A stretch of DNA of 64,000 bases from Corinectria fuckeliana (taxonomy: Eukaryota > Ascomycota > Sordariomycetes > Hypocreales > Nectriaceae): contig WPDH01000138.1 in NCBI GenBank assembly GCA_019137255.1, forward strand, positions 1 to 64,000, read 5' to 3'. Positions within the stretch are counted from its first letter, which is position 1; each line of letters opens with the position of its first letter. The position numbers were made by a program, and so were the translations under genes. Below are positions 1-11,110 of the stretch, in pieces. The notes under the pieces were generated by a model. It was not told the origin of the DNA. It did not search any database and saw only the letters and a program-made list of their open reading frames with translations.

Positions 1-675
1 ATCATCGCTGCCGCCCTGTATCTCGGCCGTTAGCATCCCTGATGCCACCTCTTCATCGTCAGCGATATGCTGGTCTAGCTGGCCTTCAAATTCAACGGAA
101 ATTTGAAGACCTAGCTCCCTAGGAACCTCCCAAATTTGCACATCAAGTAGAGACTCGCCAGGGGCATCAGTCTGAGACCAATGAATCTCATGCTCGTGAA
201 TAGTCTGCCCTGTAGCTGGAGGCGGTGTTGACTTAGGTGGTGATGACCCGGGCAGCTCGCCGTCAGAGTCATAGTCGTCAGCTAGGAAGGTCCGCTGATA
301 AGCTCGTGGCATGACCGTGCCGGCCTCATACGTATCCCTGCCCTGCTCGGCCCACCGTAGCCCCGCCTGAAGCCCTTCCTGCCGCGCTGATGATGATGAT
401 GACTGTGTAACCTCGAGGGCAGCCGGGGCGGTCGATGGAGGCGGCATCGCTGCCCGGGCTGCTGCCTCAGCAACCCGGCCTTCTGCCCTCTCTGCTGCCT
501 CCATGCGTTCAGCGAGCCGGCCCTTTGCACAGCGTAAGAGAACCCGGGTTGGATTGGCAGCATTGGGCCGGCTCTGTAAGATGACAAGGCTGTAGCCCAG
601 CCTCATCGCGAAGTTGTTAATTGCCTCACGGGCGGCCTGAAGAGACGGAAAAGGGATGTTAAATAATTTGTCCAT
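1..675 (-). CDS. 5' part of a possible transposase-type (FAR1/MULE-like) protein, runs off left edge
   Basis: An uninterrupted reading frame of 225 codons starts at an ATG at 675 and is still open at base 1. Residues 6-50 have the spacing of the N-terminal FAR1-like zinc-binding region of fungal Mutator-like transposases: a Phe-Pro-Ser start, an Ala-Ile-Asn-Asn-Phe-Ala helix, a Gly-Tyr-Ser-Leu-Val strand and a Leu-Leu-Arg-Cys-Ala-Lys-Gly segment. What follows is atypical: an Ala/Glu/Arg-rich helix, a Ser/Pro-rich linker and an acidic stretch. No transposase core is visible because the gene leaves the window. The family call is inference from pattern; the open frame is seen directly. It could instead be a host gene with a domesticated N-terminus. 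Confidence 0.4.
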   Translation of the reverse strand, partial: MDKLFNIPFPSLQAAREAINNFAMRLGYSLVILQSRPNAANPTRVLLRCAKGRLAERMEAAERAEGRVAEAAARAAMPPPSTAPAALEVTQSSSSSARQEGLQAGLRWAEQGRDTYEAGTVMPRAYQRTFLADDYDSDGELPGSSPPKSTPPPATGQTIHEHEIHWSQTDAPGESLLDVQIWEVPRELGLQISVEFEGQLDQHIADDEEVASGMLTAEIQGGSDD

Positions 676-1139
676 TGTAATTGAGTGACTGAAAGTTGCG
701 GTTAGTAGTAGCAAGACAACTGCACTTGAGATCACACTAAAATTTATATGGGGGGCCGAGCATCGGTGTCGGCGGGGTAACAGACCCACCCTCAGCCACA
801 TTTGGTATGCTTGATAGTCAGATTGGTATGCTTTATATCACGTCCCAAAATGAATCAAATCCCTCGTATTGAGATATTACTTGAAATGGACCCTGCCTCG
901 TATGACGCCGAACCTGGAACCTAATCCCTGATATTAGATAGTAGTATCCCCGTCGATTATACGAACCCCTGATAATTTGCGACCAAAATAGCTCCTGCCT
1001 GGCAGAACGATTCTACACAGAATCTCAAAAAAGATACCGAGTTGTGTAACGAACTATAAGACATTCCCACTCCGAGGGTTGAAGCTTCTCCCATGTCCGT
1101 TCATGTTTTAACTGGAATATACAGTCCTTTTCCGACAAG
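676..1139. other. Intergenic, divergent 5' regions
   Basis: This stretch lies between two divergent starts. I see no coding frame. A short repeated word (TTGGTATGCTT) occurs twice near 800-835. No terminal inverted repeat for a transposon could be fixed by eye. Confidence 0.5.
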
Positions 1140-2347
1140 ATGCATCTCTCTCACGTATGGGCCTGTCTAGTGGTGGTGACTGCGGCGTACACGCCCTACC
1201 ACCGCCGGAATGCAGGGGACAGCAGCCTCTCAGTTTCCTTAGCTGTGTCCCCTGGAAAAGGCACTGAAATCGAGGCCAAGATAACCAATATTGGGACCAT
1301 GGACTTGGACCTGCTTAAGCTTGGCACAATTCTGGACGACGGGCCGGTGAGGAAGTTGAAGGTCGTTTCGGAAAGTGGTATGAACATCCTTGTAGACGTC
1401 GTGCCTTTCTCACATTGATTGAATTCTCAGGAACGGAACTCCCCTTTATGGGCATTGAGCTGAATCTGTACCATGAGCTCTTGAAGCCAGAGCACTTTAA
1501 GGAATTACCCGTCGGCTCATCCGTTACCAAAACCATCGACATCGGCACCATTTATGACTTTGAGCCGGGCACATACTCTGTTTTCGCGGAGGGAACTTTC
1601 CCGATTCCCTCTGGAGGGTCTATCCACACAAAAGCGTCCCAGACCATGCTGTCTTACAAGAGCAACACCGTCTCCGTTACCATCGACGAGTCGTCAACCG
1701 CAGCTGTGAAGAAGCGCTGGTCGAAACGAACCAAACTCCAAAGCAACTGCACAACAGAGCAGCGCGAGGCAACTCTCAAAGGGATCCGGAACTGCGAGTC
1801 CCTTGCCCGAGCCACGGCTGCGGATGCCGCAGACGTGACCTCGGCCAAGTTTGTCGAGTATTTCAAATCCAACCAGACAAAGGACCGAAAGCACGTTTCC
1901 GGTAGACTCCTAGCCGTTGCCGAGGAGTGCTCTTCCTCCGATAGCGGTGAGACTAGAGTACTTTGCAATGATGACATTGGGTACTGTGAGACCTATGGTC
2001 CGTTGCTGGCTTACACTACTTGGGTCAACGGTTGGGAGGTCATGTGCCCCCTGTTCTACGAAATTCTGCCTCCGTTGCCCGAGAAGTGCCACAAGGAAGA
2101 TCAAGCCACGACGATAATACACGAGATGACGCACGCCAGACCCGTGTATCCGGAGGAAGTTTCGACCAGCGACTACGCCTACGGTTACGAGAACAGCACC
2201 GCCTTGGACCCCTTGACATGTTTGTACAACGCCGACAACTACTCTCTATATGCAACCGGTAAGCTACTCGGATCTGAAGCGGTCGGTGATACCATCAGAC
2301 TACTACTACATACTAACTACCTGACAGCCGTTTTCCTAAAATGCTAG
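1140..2347 (+). CDS. Deuterolysin-type secreted metalloprotease (M35)
   Basis: Three exons join cleanly (1140-1377, 1431-2258, 2328-2347) to give 361 aa. The introns are 53 nt (GTATGA..CTCAG) and 69 nt (GTAAGC, branch TACTAAC, ACAG). A short hydrophobic N-terminus (residues 6-17) is a weak signal peptide. A propeptide region follows, then the protease domain with the zinc motif HEMTH and, downstream, SDYAYGY, which matches the aspzincin GTxDxxYG signature supplying the third ligand. The protein ends NADNYSLYATAVFLKC, the usual deuterolysin C-terminus, which supports the last small exon. These are neutral zinc proteases secreted by ascomycetes and activated by propeptide removal. Without the first intron the gene looks frameshifted; with it the frame is intact. 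Confidence 0.88.
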
Positions 2348-5065
2348 GCTTCACTAAACAGATGGGAGGGTCTCATTGATTTGGGATGACTGGCCGATGT
2401 AATTTTAAAAGCTGCTGGTATATTTTGCAGGTCACTGCCTAGTAGTGACTACGGGACTTCAAACAACAACTTTGCTCGAAGCATACATAGGTGCTCAATT
2501 TTCTTGTAGCTCTTGCAAATCACAATTACCATTGGACTGATAATATTTCTGCAATGGTCAAGAAATGACCTCAAGTGATTGCTGTATGCCTGCGGTACGT
2601 CTCATGATCGCTGGCTAAACAACCCTCTATAGTAGGTTGTCTATAATGGGGGTTCTGCTGGTTGGTACGGGAGTGCAAATGGCGTCTGAGCCCACTTCTT
2701 CGGCTCAACGGCCGGCGCGCCGACCGGTCGCTGACGACGAGGAGTTAGAGCTTGACTATCCTAACTCCAATTATGCTACGACGTCTGATGGCAACTCTAG
2801 TTCTGGGTGGCAGCTGCTACATAGCAGGATTGGTCCTGATACTGAGTTCCTACCCTTGAGCTTTATTGGCATTCCTCCCGGTTCTGCTGTTTCAAACGTT
2901 GCTAAGACGAAGTCAGCTCCCTCCCAGCGCATGGCAAACACCACCACCTCGACGGGGGGAAGACCCATGGTGCACAGCAAAGACATCCCGGGAAGAGGAC
3001 CAATTTCTCTTCCAAAGGATACGAAGAGAGGGAGCAAAGGTGGATACCTCTGGCTTCGGTTCTCCTCGGCTCCGCGAGTCGGGTGTAAGCCTGACCTAAC
3101 AGACCAAGAAGTCTTGCATACGAGGTGTGAAACGTGTCATGGGCTGGGTATATCTCACGACAGAGACAGTAGCAAAGTTCCCAAGTCGTATGCCCGGCCG
3201 CTCCAAGACCAGATTAGTGTCCTGGAACAGATTCTCTCAAAGTGTAGACACCGGCATCTTAGGCGTGTGGCCGAGAGAGGTGTTTGTCTCAAACACTAGT
3301 CACGGCCCCGTCCCCGACTCCCCCATGTTTTGCGCTACAGCTTTCGACCCTAGTCCAACAACTATCACTTCTTTGTCAATACCTTCATCTTCTAAGGCCT
3401 CAAAGCGTGCTGAACACTAGACTACTGGCTGCCATGGGTGGCCACATTGACCACAGGTTCTAAATGAAGGCTAGTGAAGGAACTAATCACTCACTTTCGG
3501 GGTTTTGAGCATGGATCAGTAGTGATGAGTAACGATTTGGACAGAACATGGCAATTCCGGAGCTCCCATATAATCTAGAGAGCAGTTACGTGCTAATAGA
3601 AAGCACTCACACTTTGCAAAGTAGGAAGAGCCGTGACAGCTATCTATGCTGCCGGAAGAGTTTAGGGAGACTATTCTGTATTCGACAGACTAAGCACTAG
3701 ATACATTGCCACTATATTGACTACGCATGCATCAGCTGCTTCAATAGCATAATAACTATTTAAGGGATAAATGCTGTATCGACCTGGCTTGACAAAAACG
3801 CACTTCGTCGTGCTCGAGAGACTGTAATGAGTTGTATAGAAGAATTGCAGTATAGCTGCCATCATTCTCCTCCTATCCAATCTCGAGAGTTCCATGATGA
3901 TTTTCAACAAAAAAAGTCACTGGCCTCTATCATAGTGGTGTTGTGGAAATTCCAGGACACAGGCAAGGTCGTCAGTGGTAGTCCCTGCAGTTTGAAGTTC
4001 TCCGACTTCGATTTAGGATCTTACATTCTTGTACGACTAGATTAGTCGCTTTAGGGGGTTTGCATTAGGTCACTGCCAAAGTCGACGTAGGGTACGTTGT
4101 GAAAGAGAGATTGTCACTAGGGAAGAGTTATGACAATAGACATCAAAGAGCCACGCTGAGTTCACTAGTGTAGTATAAAAAGGCCCGGAGGTTATCTAGG
4201 TGGCTACACTCAACCTCATTTTCCGAGAGCAGATGATCTCTACCCGCATAGCTTCCAATATTAGATGAGATGCTAGCACACTAGGTAATACTAAAGGTGG
4301 TCATACCAGTCCGCCTCGTCGCCATGTTGCATCAAGATGTGGGAAAATAACAGCTTTTTGTTTGCCATGGATTAAGCGGTCGAACAAACTTCTAGAAAAT
4401 CGGAAACGCCTGCTGATTGTGAGTACGCTGACGTGCGCTGAGAGCTGACTTATTCGGCGACCCAGCAGATACTACGTAAGTAGTAGAAAAGCCAGTCGCT
4501 GACATTAACCTGAAGGCTTACTAAACGTTGACTAGGGGTTACGGAGGATATGCACGAAAAGAAGCAATGATCTCCAAACTATTCTGCGACTTATCACGGA
4601 ATGATGGCACGGAGAAAGCACACCCTGGTAAAGGATTGCCATCCTAGCTATCCATGACATTTGATCACTGCGGGGCTGCCCTCGCACGCAGTTCGGACTT
4701 TTTTATGCGGACTTTCTCGCCGACTAGATAGTTGGTAAGCTTACCTCGTAATCAAAGCGCATTTGAAACGCCTCTGAGAACAATCCTTGGCGAATATTGG
4801 TTGTGGCGTCACCACACCATGCGGCCGTAAGCACTACTGCGCGATCAGCACTACCAAGAACCAATCTAAGCGGTCCCTGGGCTATTGAAGCAACCCAGCC
4901 TTATTCCTCAGACTTAACCGCGATGGCAGCCACCCTGTTCGCCTAGCGGTGAGATCATTTCAAAACCTGACCCTTTCCCCGCTCTTACTCAACATGTCTG
5001 ACTGGCCTCGGACGCTTCATTTGCGGCTCTCGCTGACAGATTCTGATTGACAACGGACCGTCAAG
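2348..5065. other. Gene-poor stretch of 2.7 kb with one doubtful ORF
   Basis: The only long frame is 2637-3299 (220 codons, non-ATG at its first codon, ATG at 2646). Its product is Ser/Pro/Arg-rich in places and I recognise no domain, so I do not call it a gene. A TATA-like box (TATAAAAA) sits near 4174 with no convincing ORF behind it. The remainder, 3421-5065, shows only short frames; it may contain old repeat debris. Confidence 0.4.
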
Positions 5066-8000
5066 ATGGCTGATAGCAGGAGAGTGAAACGCCTGGTGGT
5101 TTTGATCGATGGCAGCGAGACACGGAAGGACAAGAGTGAGTAAACCCAGCCCCCTCGGTTCTCAGCAATTTCCCTGCTGACATGCGAGACGCAGAGGAGG
5201 CGAACCAGTCAAGCATCCAACGTCTGAAGCAGCTAGTCAGAGACGGCGTCTGTCCCTCTGGAGGTGCTCTCGTGCAGATATCATCATACTATACCGCCAC
5301 CAGCAGCGCACCCAGACTGAGGGACAAGTTCAGGGCCAAGGTGTCCAACGACAACACGGAGGAGCTTGTACGAAGCATCGTCAAAGAGGTCTGCTCCACG
5401 CTAGAGCATCCGCAGGACGAGCTTTGGCTGTATGGATCTGGCCATGGCGCCTACGTGGCTCGCGCGGTAGCTGGAGTTGTTCATCGCATGGGCCTACCGA
5501 AGAAGCCACTCTCACTCTCGTTCGATGACCTGTTCGACTCGACATGCGCACTCACCAAAGCCCAGCTCGAAGATGACTACCTGCATGGCCCACAGCTGAT
5601 GCAGAAGATCAAGAGCTACTGCAACGAGCCACCCCTAATACCGTTTGTCGGGCTGTTCGACACAGTCAAGCTCAGCTCATCAGAGACCTCATACGACATA
5701 TCTTTCAACTCCTCAATCACGAGTCTGCGACATGCACTGGCTGTCAACGAGAATCGCTCGAGCAGGACGCCAGAGGTGCTTCAAGTGCCCGGGGACGCCG
5801 ACATGATCGGCCACTCGCTCATCCAGGCCTGGTTCATTGGCACGAACGAAGACTTGTGTGGCGGCACAGCCAACGATGGGCTGTCTCTCTACCCGCTGCA
5901 ATGGATCCTGTTGGAGAGCATACGCGCCGGACTCAGCCTCATCTCGATGGAAAAGCCATCCGCTGATGAAAACCCACTATCGCTCGTCTTTCCCCAATAT
6001 GCTGGCAATCTACCGAATCTAGACGGGTCAGAGGATATAGAATGGCGCCTCAGGTACTCGAACGGCATCGAGATCAGCATGTTTGACCTCCAAAGCTCTC
6101 ATTCTGCAGGCTCAACCACCAAGAGCGAAACTCACAGCTTGAAACTCAGCTCAGAATGTTACGCTCGCAGTTCAGCACGCAAAATCTTTGGGGTTAGTGG
6201 GTTAGAAGGGTGGAATGGAAATGGTCAAGAATTCCACTTGCCAGTCCCTTGAATCATACTGACCTGTTACAGACCCTTACGGCACAATTCTTCACCCTTC
6301 CTTGTTCTGCATTCTCGACAGATACCCGCGCTATCTTGAACTGCCCAATTTGAAACCTCAGAAAGCAAGAATCTCGAGCTTCCAGGACACCTGCTTCGTC
6401 GACGACAACAGCGGGCTTGCCCCGTGGCTACGAGACATGCAACTGCAAGCGAGCGGCGTCAAGGCATTCCGAATATTGGTCTGCGGCAAGACGGGGGTGG
6501 GAAAATCGACGCTAATCAACAAGGTCTTTGGCGTTGAACTGACCAGCGAGTCGGAATCATATGACCAGGGTGTTCACGACATCAACGAGGCCTTTGAGTC
6601 TCCTCGACACCCGGGCTTGCTCGTTCACGACTCGAGAGGCTGGCAAGCAGGCAGCGATGACGAGCTTGACTTGATTGCAAAGTTTCTCAGAAACCGCGCC
6701 TTCCAGGAAGATCCCGCAAAGGCTCTGCATGTCATCTGGTAAGTTTTTCTTTTATTGTTAGGTTCAAGCGACGAGATATCTGACCCGGCACACACAGGTT
6801 CTGTGTAGATGCAGACGTGAGCCGAATCGAGGAAGCAGATAAAAGGACGTTTGCAACCATCGCGCAGTTCTCGCATCATGTCCCTGTCTTTGTTGTCGGG
6901 ACGAAAAAGGACAAGCTCACCGGGTACCGCAAGATGCAGCTTCTGGAAGAGCTCATGGAGAAGACAGACGATTACAAAGAGGCCAAGAGAGTGGCAGAAG
7001 AGCAGGCAAACAAGATGGCCGAAGACCAGTTTTCCCAGCTCAGGAACCAGTTGTCGCAGATTGAGCACTACAAGGCAGACGGCTTCTGCTGCATCTCCAA
7101 AAGTCCGCTCTTAAGTCTGGTTAGATTATGTGTACGGTGCTGACGGGTTCCCAGACGACGATATCGGTGTCAAAGACCTCCTTTCCCAAACCCTCGGGCT
7201 CATTGCCGACGAACGAGTACGTCTCTTTTGCGTCGCGGCGCAAGTCGTTGATGTTGAACAGAAGATCAACTCAGCGATAACAGAGTGTATGAGACTAGGC
7301 ACCCACGCAATCCGCACCGCCGCCGTGCCGCTGCCCTTTTCCGGCATCATCGGAACGCCCACGGTATCACGGCTGATATGCGAACACGTTCTACAATGCT
7401 TCGGGTTTCCCAAGACTGCGCCGGCCGAGGTCGAGAAGATCATGTCCGACATTGTCATGGGGAATCTCAAGAGCTTTATGAAAGTGTCCCTAACCCAGTT
7501 TGTCGCCGTGAGCGCAGTCGCTGTCGGCGTGGCGGTGCCTACACTGGGAATAGGAATCATCGTCGGCGCCGCCGGTTCTATCTGGAGTCTCCCACCGACA
7601 GCGAGAATGCTTCTGAAGTGCTCCTGCGACATGATCCTGATCCTCGAACGCTCCTTCAGGTACGACGGCAAGTATGTCTCACTGAAGCAGATCGAGAGCG
7701 CGGCGAAATACTACACGAACACGACAATCAAGACGTTCTCGGGCCAGGAGAAGCTTTTACAACGGCAGGTTCACGACGAGATCGACCAGCTGATTCCTCT
7801 GAAGAATGTGGCAATCGGGTTCAAGTTCAACAAGCTGCGAACCGACTTCGAGAGCATCATCTACAACAACCGCTTCGGAAAGCCACCGGACTATGATTCC
7901 CCGAAAAGCTCCTCCAGCCTTGCATTGAACAGCTACCAGAGTCCCCCTACGGAACTTGACGCGGGGCCTGCAGCCTCTGAACTGCTGGGTGATATGCTAC

Positions 8001-8329
8001 ACTCGCCAAAGCCGGCGGCCGAACTAGATTCAACCGAGTTGTCTCCCAGTTCGACCACTGCCACATCCGCCGTGAGAAGCGATTTCGGAAGCCCCATGGG
8101 AACAACAATAACCGAGGCGACTACAATGACGGATCGGCCAGTAAGCAGCACGGGCAAGCTTGCGGAGCTCCCGGTACGGCCACCGGAGCTTGAAGGCGAT
8201 ATCCTGGTTGGCGGTCCGAGAGAGGAATTGGAAGGTTCCATGCCGGTGAAGAGCAAGACGCAGAGCTCGTCTGGCTCACGCTGGGGAAAATTGTCGTCAT
8301 GGAAACTAAAAAAGAACAAGACAAGATAA
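5066..8329 (+). CDS. DUF2235 hydrolase-like domain fused to a P-loop GTPase
   Basis: Five exons (5066-5135, 5195-6196, 6273-6738, 6798-7102, 7155-8329) keep frame and give about 1005 aa; the donors at 6197 (GTGGGT) and 7103 (GTCCGC) are weak and could shift slightly. Residues about 9-360 are a DUF2235 (Tle1-like alpha/beta hydrolase) fold: DGS near the N-terminus, FDTV, a RHALAVNE block and a GGTANDGLS block. The usual GxSxG elbow reads GSGHG and the usual GVHxD reads GTNED, so Ser and His are missing. The next domain has G1 GKTGVGKST, G3 DSRG and G4 TKKD of a TRAFAC-type GTPase, then a charged helical stretch. A hydrophobic region around VAVSAVAVGVAVPTLGIG and a Ser/Pro-rich tail follow. I infer a GTP-driven, possibly membrane-associated signalling protein. 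Confidence 0.82.
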
Positions 8330-9095
8330 GCGTGCGACTAGAAGATGCCCGAGGGGCTACCTGGGCTGCTTTTGACTATTCTTGTAATGTAAGTAAGAAG
8401 GACTAATGATGATTCCTGTATGTCTAGACAAGATGAAGATACCAAACCGGGATTCTGCGAGTGACGGATGACCCTTGTCAAATCTTTGCAGACACAACGG
8501 AATTGGTAGGAAAGACAGACAGTTAAGCTAAAGGAGCCGGAGCGGCCGCTTAAGTACACGGCAGCCTCCGTACATCCCAGGACGCAAAGTCTTCACCGTC
8601 GTAGCCACTAACCCCCCAAAGGGTCCCCGATGACGTTGTACAACGGCGCAGGACAGTCGTCCAGCGCACCACAATCTAACTTTTCCTTGGCGAATGTCAC
8701 TGAAGGGTCAGATCTTGCTCGATCCGCGGACCTACAGTGAGTCCTTTGATCTATGCCGACCGGTAGTTGTGCAAGCTAAGTACTGGCGGGTGATGCTAGG
8801 CCAGAAACATCACGCATTTCTGGACTATTCTAGCGGGGTCGGCATGGGGATCACGCAAATTGGGACGAGTTAGATAGGCCACGCGCACTTACATTCCAGT
8901 CAGAATCACAATGACCGTGTCTCTCATCACATTGAAAGCCTAATGCTGTGGGGCATTGCGTGCTGGTCATCTATGGTATGGAACTGTGCCTCCCTAATAG
9001 CTTGCCCTATATATAATTGCTACTACCCGATTGATGGGCTGTCTCGTCTACGCCAAACCACCGACAAGCCCCTCCTTTGGACAAAGCCCTTCAAG
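8330..9095. promoter_or_regulatory. Intergenic and promoter of the beta-helix protein gene
   Basis: No coding frame is supported. A TATA-like TATATATAA lies at 9008-9016, about 80 nt before the chosen start codon at 9096. Confidence 0.4.
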
Positions 9096-10638
9096 ATGCA
9101 TGTTTCCTTCAGATTCATTGTTATCACCATGTCCCCTTTTATAGCGCAGATAGCCGCCGACACTGCTGTCGATTGGGCCTCGATTGTCGACTCCAAGGGG
9201 AATAAATTCCCCGACTTCAGTTACTCCGGCTACCACAACTCGCAGATTGCCCCGCCGACCAACGTCACCCGCAGTATCACGGTCCGCGTCCCGAGGAGGT
9301 TCCTGGGAGACATGAGTCCTTTGATCCAGAATGCCATTGATAGCGTCGCAGCACGCGGCGGAGGCCTCGTCAAGCTGCCCTGTGGCAAATTGACCGTAAG
9401 TGCCGGCATACAGCTGCGCAGCAATGTCGTTGTCTGCGGCCAAGGGAGCAATGGAACAATTCTGGTGGTCAGCGGACGGCCCACCCAGGCTGTTTTCACT
9501 CTTGGAAGCCTCGGCGTTCCGGCCTCGGCGACCATCGGGATCAAACAAAACATCACCGATCGCTACGTGCCGATCGGGTCTTCTGTAGTCACCGTGACCC
9601 GTGGGGGCGGGTTTGTAGTAGGCCAGTCAGTCTACATTTCCCGCGTCACGACTCAATCCTGGGTCACGGCCAACGGAATGAGTAACTTGGTGCGAAACAA
9701 TACCACGCAAACGTGGATACCTGTAAGATTATTATTCCCTCGTACGGAAACGAGTCAATGCTAAAACCACAAAACAGATAGGCAAGAACATCCTGTCCCC
9801 AAACGAGATCAAGTCCATCAATGGCAACAAAATCACCCTCAAGATACCTCTATCAGATTCTCTCAACTCAAAGTACATGGTGCCGCAACTCTGGGCTTAT
9901 ACTCCTCCCCCCCTTGCATCTGAAATGGGTGTTCAGAACCTTCGTATCGAAGTTCCGAATACTTGCTCTGGAGCATCCCTTGACGACACGGCATGCAACG
10001 CCGCCGCCGTCAGCTTTCCATCGTGGACAGTGGACAGCTGGGCAAGCGGGCTGACTCTAGTGGGCTTCAATATGTTTTTCGAGGTTCAGCCGAACGCGAA
10101 GCGAATTACCATCCAGGACAGCACCATGGACCGAAATCAAGACATTGTGGGAGTGGCCCTTCCTGCCGACATTTCCCTTCAAGGCTCGCAATCTCTCGTC
10201 CAGGACTGTGCACAAATCGGCCTGGCCACGGCTAGATGCTTCACCATAAGCACCAGCTCACTGACCCAAGGGCCAAACGCTGTCCTCCGGCAATCCACCA
10301 TGTCCAATGTACAGACGATTTATCCCCATCAGAGGTGGGCGTCAGGGCTGCTAGTTGAGGATACTCTGGTACCTACATTGTTTGAAAATCGAGGCAACAA
10401 GGGCACGGGTCAGGGCTGGACTATGAATGCTGGAGTTGGCTGGAATATCCGGGGCCAGGTCACCTTTCAGTCTCCGCCACTTGGTATTAATTGGTGCGTG
10501 GGCTGCGGAGGAAACTATCTACCAACCGGGAACGCTACTTTCATCAGCTCAAACAAACAGGTGACGCCGCTGAGTCTTTATGCGGCCCAACTGGCAGCCC
10601 GAGGAATAACTTGGGATACCACAGAGAGTGATCTTTGA
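9096..10638 (+). CDS. Secreted pectate-lyase-superfamily beta-helix protein
   Basis: Two exons (9096-9722, 9778-10638; intron 55 nt, GTAAGA..ACAG) encode 495 aa. I chose the ATG at 9096 rather than the upstream in-frame 8943 codon because it opens a good signal peptide (MHVSFRFIVITMSPFIAQIAA). The body has the marks of a right-handed parallel beta-helix. An early AIDSVAARGGGLVKLPCG block (the usual 'all by all, GG.V.lp.G.y' start of pectate-lyase-3 type folds) is followed by GIQLRSNVVVCGQG and then by repeated short beta-rich rungs with Asn-rich turns and several Cys pairs. Substrate and reaction (lyase or hydrolase on a plant or microbial polysaccharide) cannot be told from sequence alone. 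Confidence 0.72.
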
Positions 10639-11110
10639 GGCTTGGAGGGAAAATTGGGTTACACTGTACTTATAGAATTAGAATACATAGTTTGATGTTG
10701 ACGGACGCACTAAGTGCACCACGGCCCAGCAACAACAGGAAAGCTTTTTGCCGGTCATAGGAGGCATCTATCTGAGAGGTTGAAGCCAATTGATTACAAC
10801 ACCGGGGGGTCAAATTCCCCCACCACAATAGACTAATATTTATAGAATCGAGTTGAAGAGGCTTCTTTCAAGGATCAGGGCTTATTGTGAAGATTGTATC
10901 ATGCGAGACATGGAAGACAATGCTGGAGTGTATCATTTGAGGGGTTTGACTTATGTTACAGTACTTGGATGATGAGCTCATCTACTACACCACCAAGTGT
11001 CAAAAGCAAGGCGAACAAGTATTGGAATTTGCTTATAATTATCGCAATGATAATTTTGATAGTAATTCTAGTAATTAAATAATGCCAAATCGCTGTCTAA
11101 TCCTTTTTAT
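10639..11110. repeat. Intergenic with a degenerate repeat fragment
   Basis: About 60 nt around 10700-10760 resemble 19700-19765 (shared blocks include GCACTNAGTGNACCAC and GCTTTTTGNCGG). Just downstream, GGGGGGTCAAATTCCCCC (10805-10822) resembles AAGGGGCCAATCTGCCTC near 19995. This looks like two decayed copies of one repeat, perhaps a DNA-transposon end. A short ORF at 10894-11082 is not supported as a gene. Confidence 0.35.

Noticed and set aside
1140..1418. Apparent frameshift in the deuterolysin gene
   Set aside because: A 53-nt intron at 1378-1430 with normal signals restores the frame and the family sequence.
2637..3299. 220-codon plus-strand ORF as a gene
   Set aside because: No recognisable domain, no good start context and no intron support; composition suggests chance or debris.
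10790..10835. tRNA-like T-arm (GGGGG-TCAAATT-CCCCC)
   Set aside because: No matching acceptor, D or anticodon stems could be folded upstream; it fits better as a repeat end.
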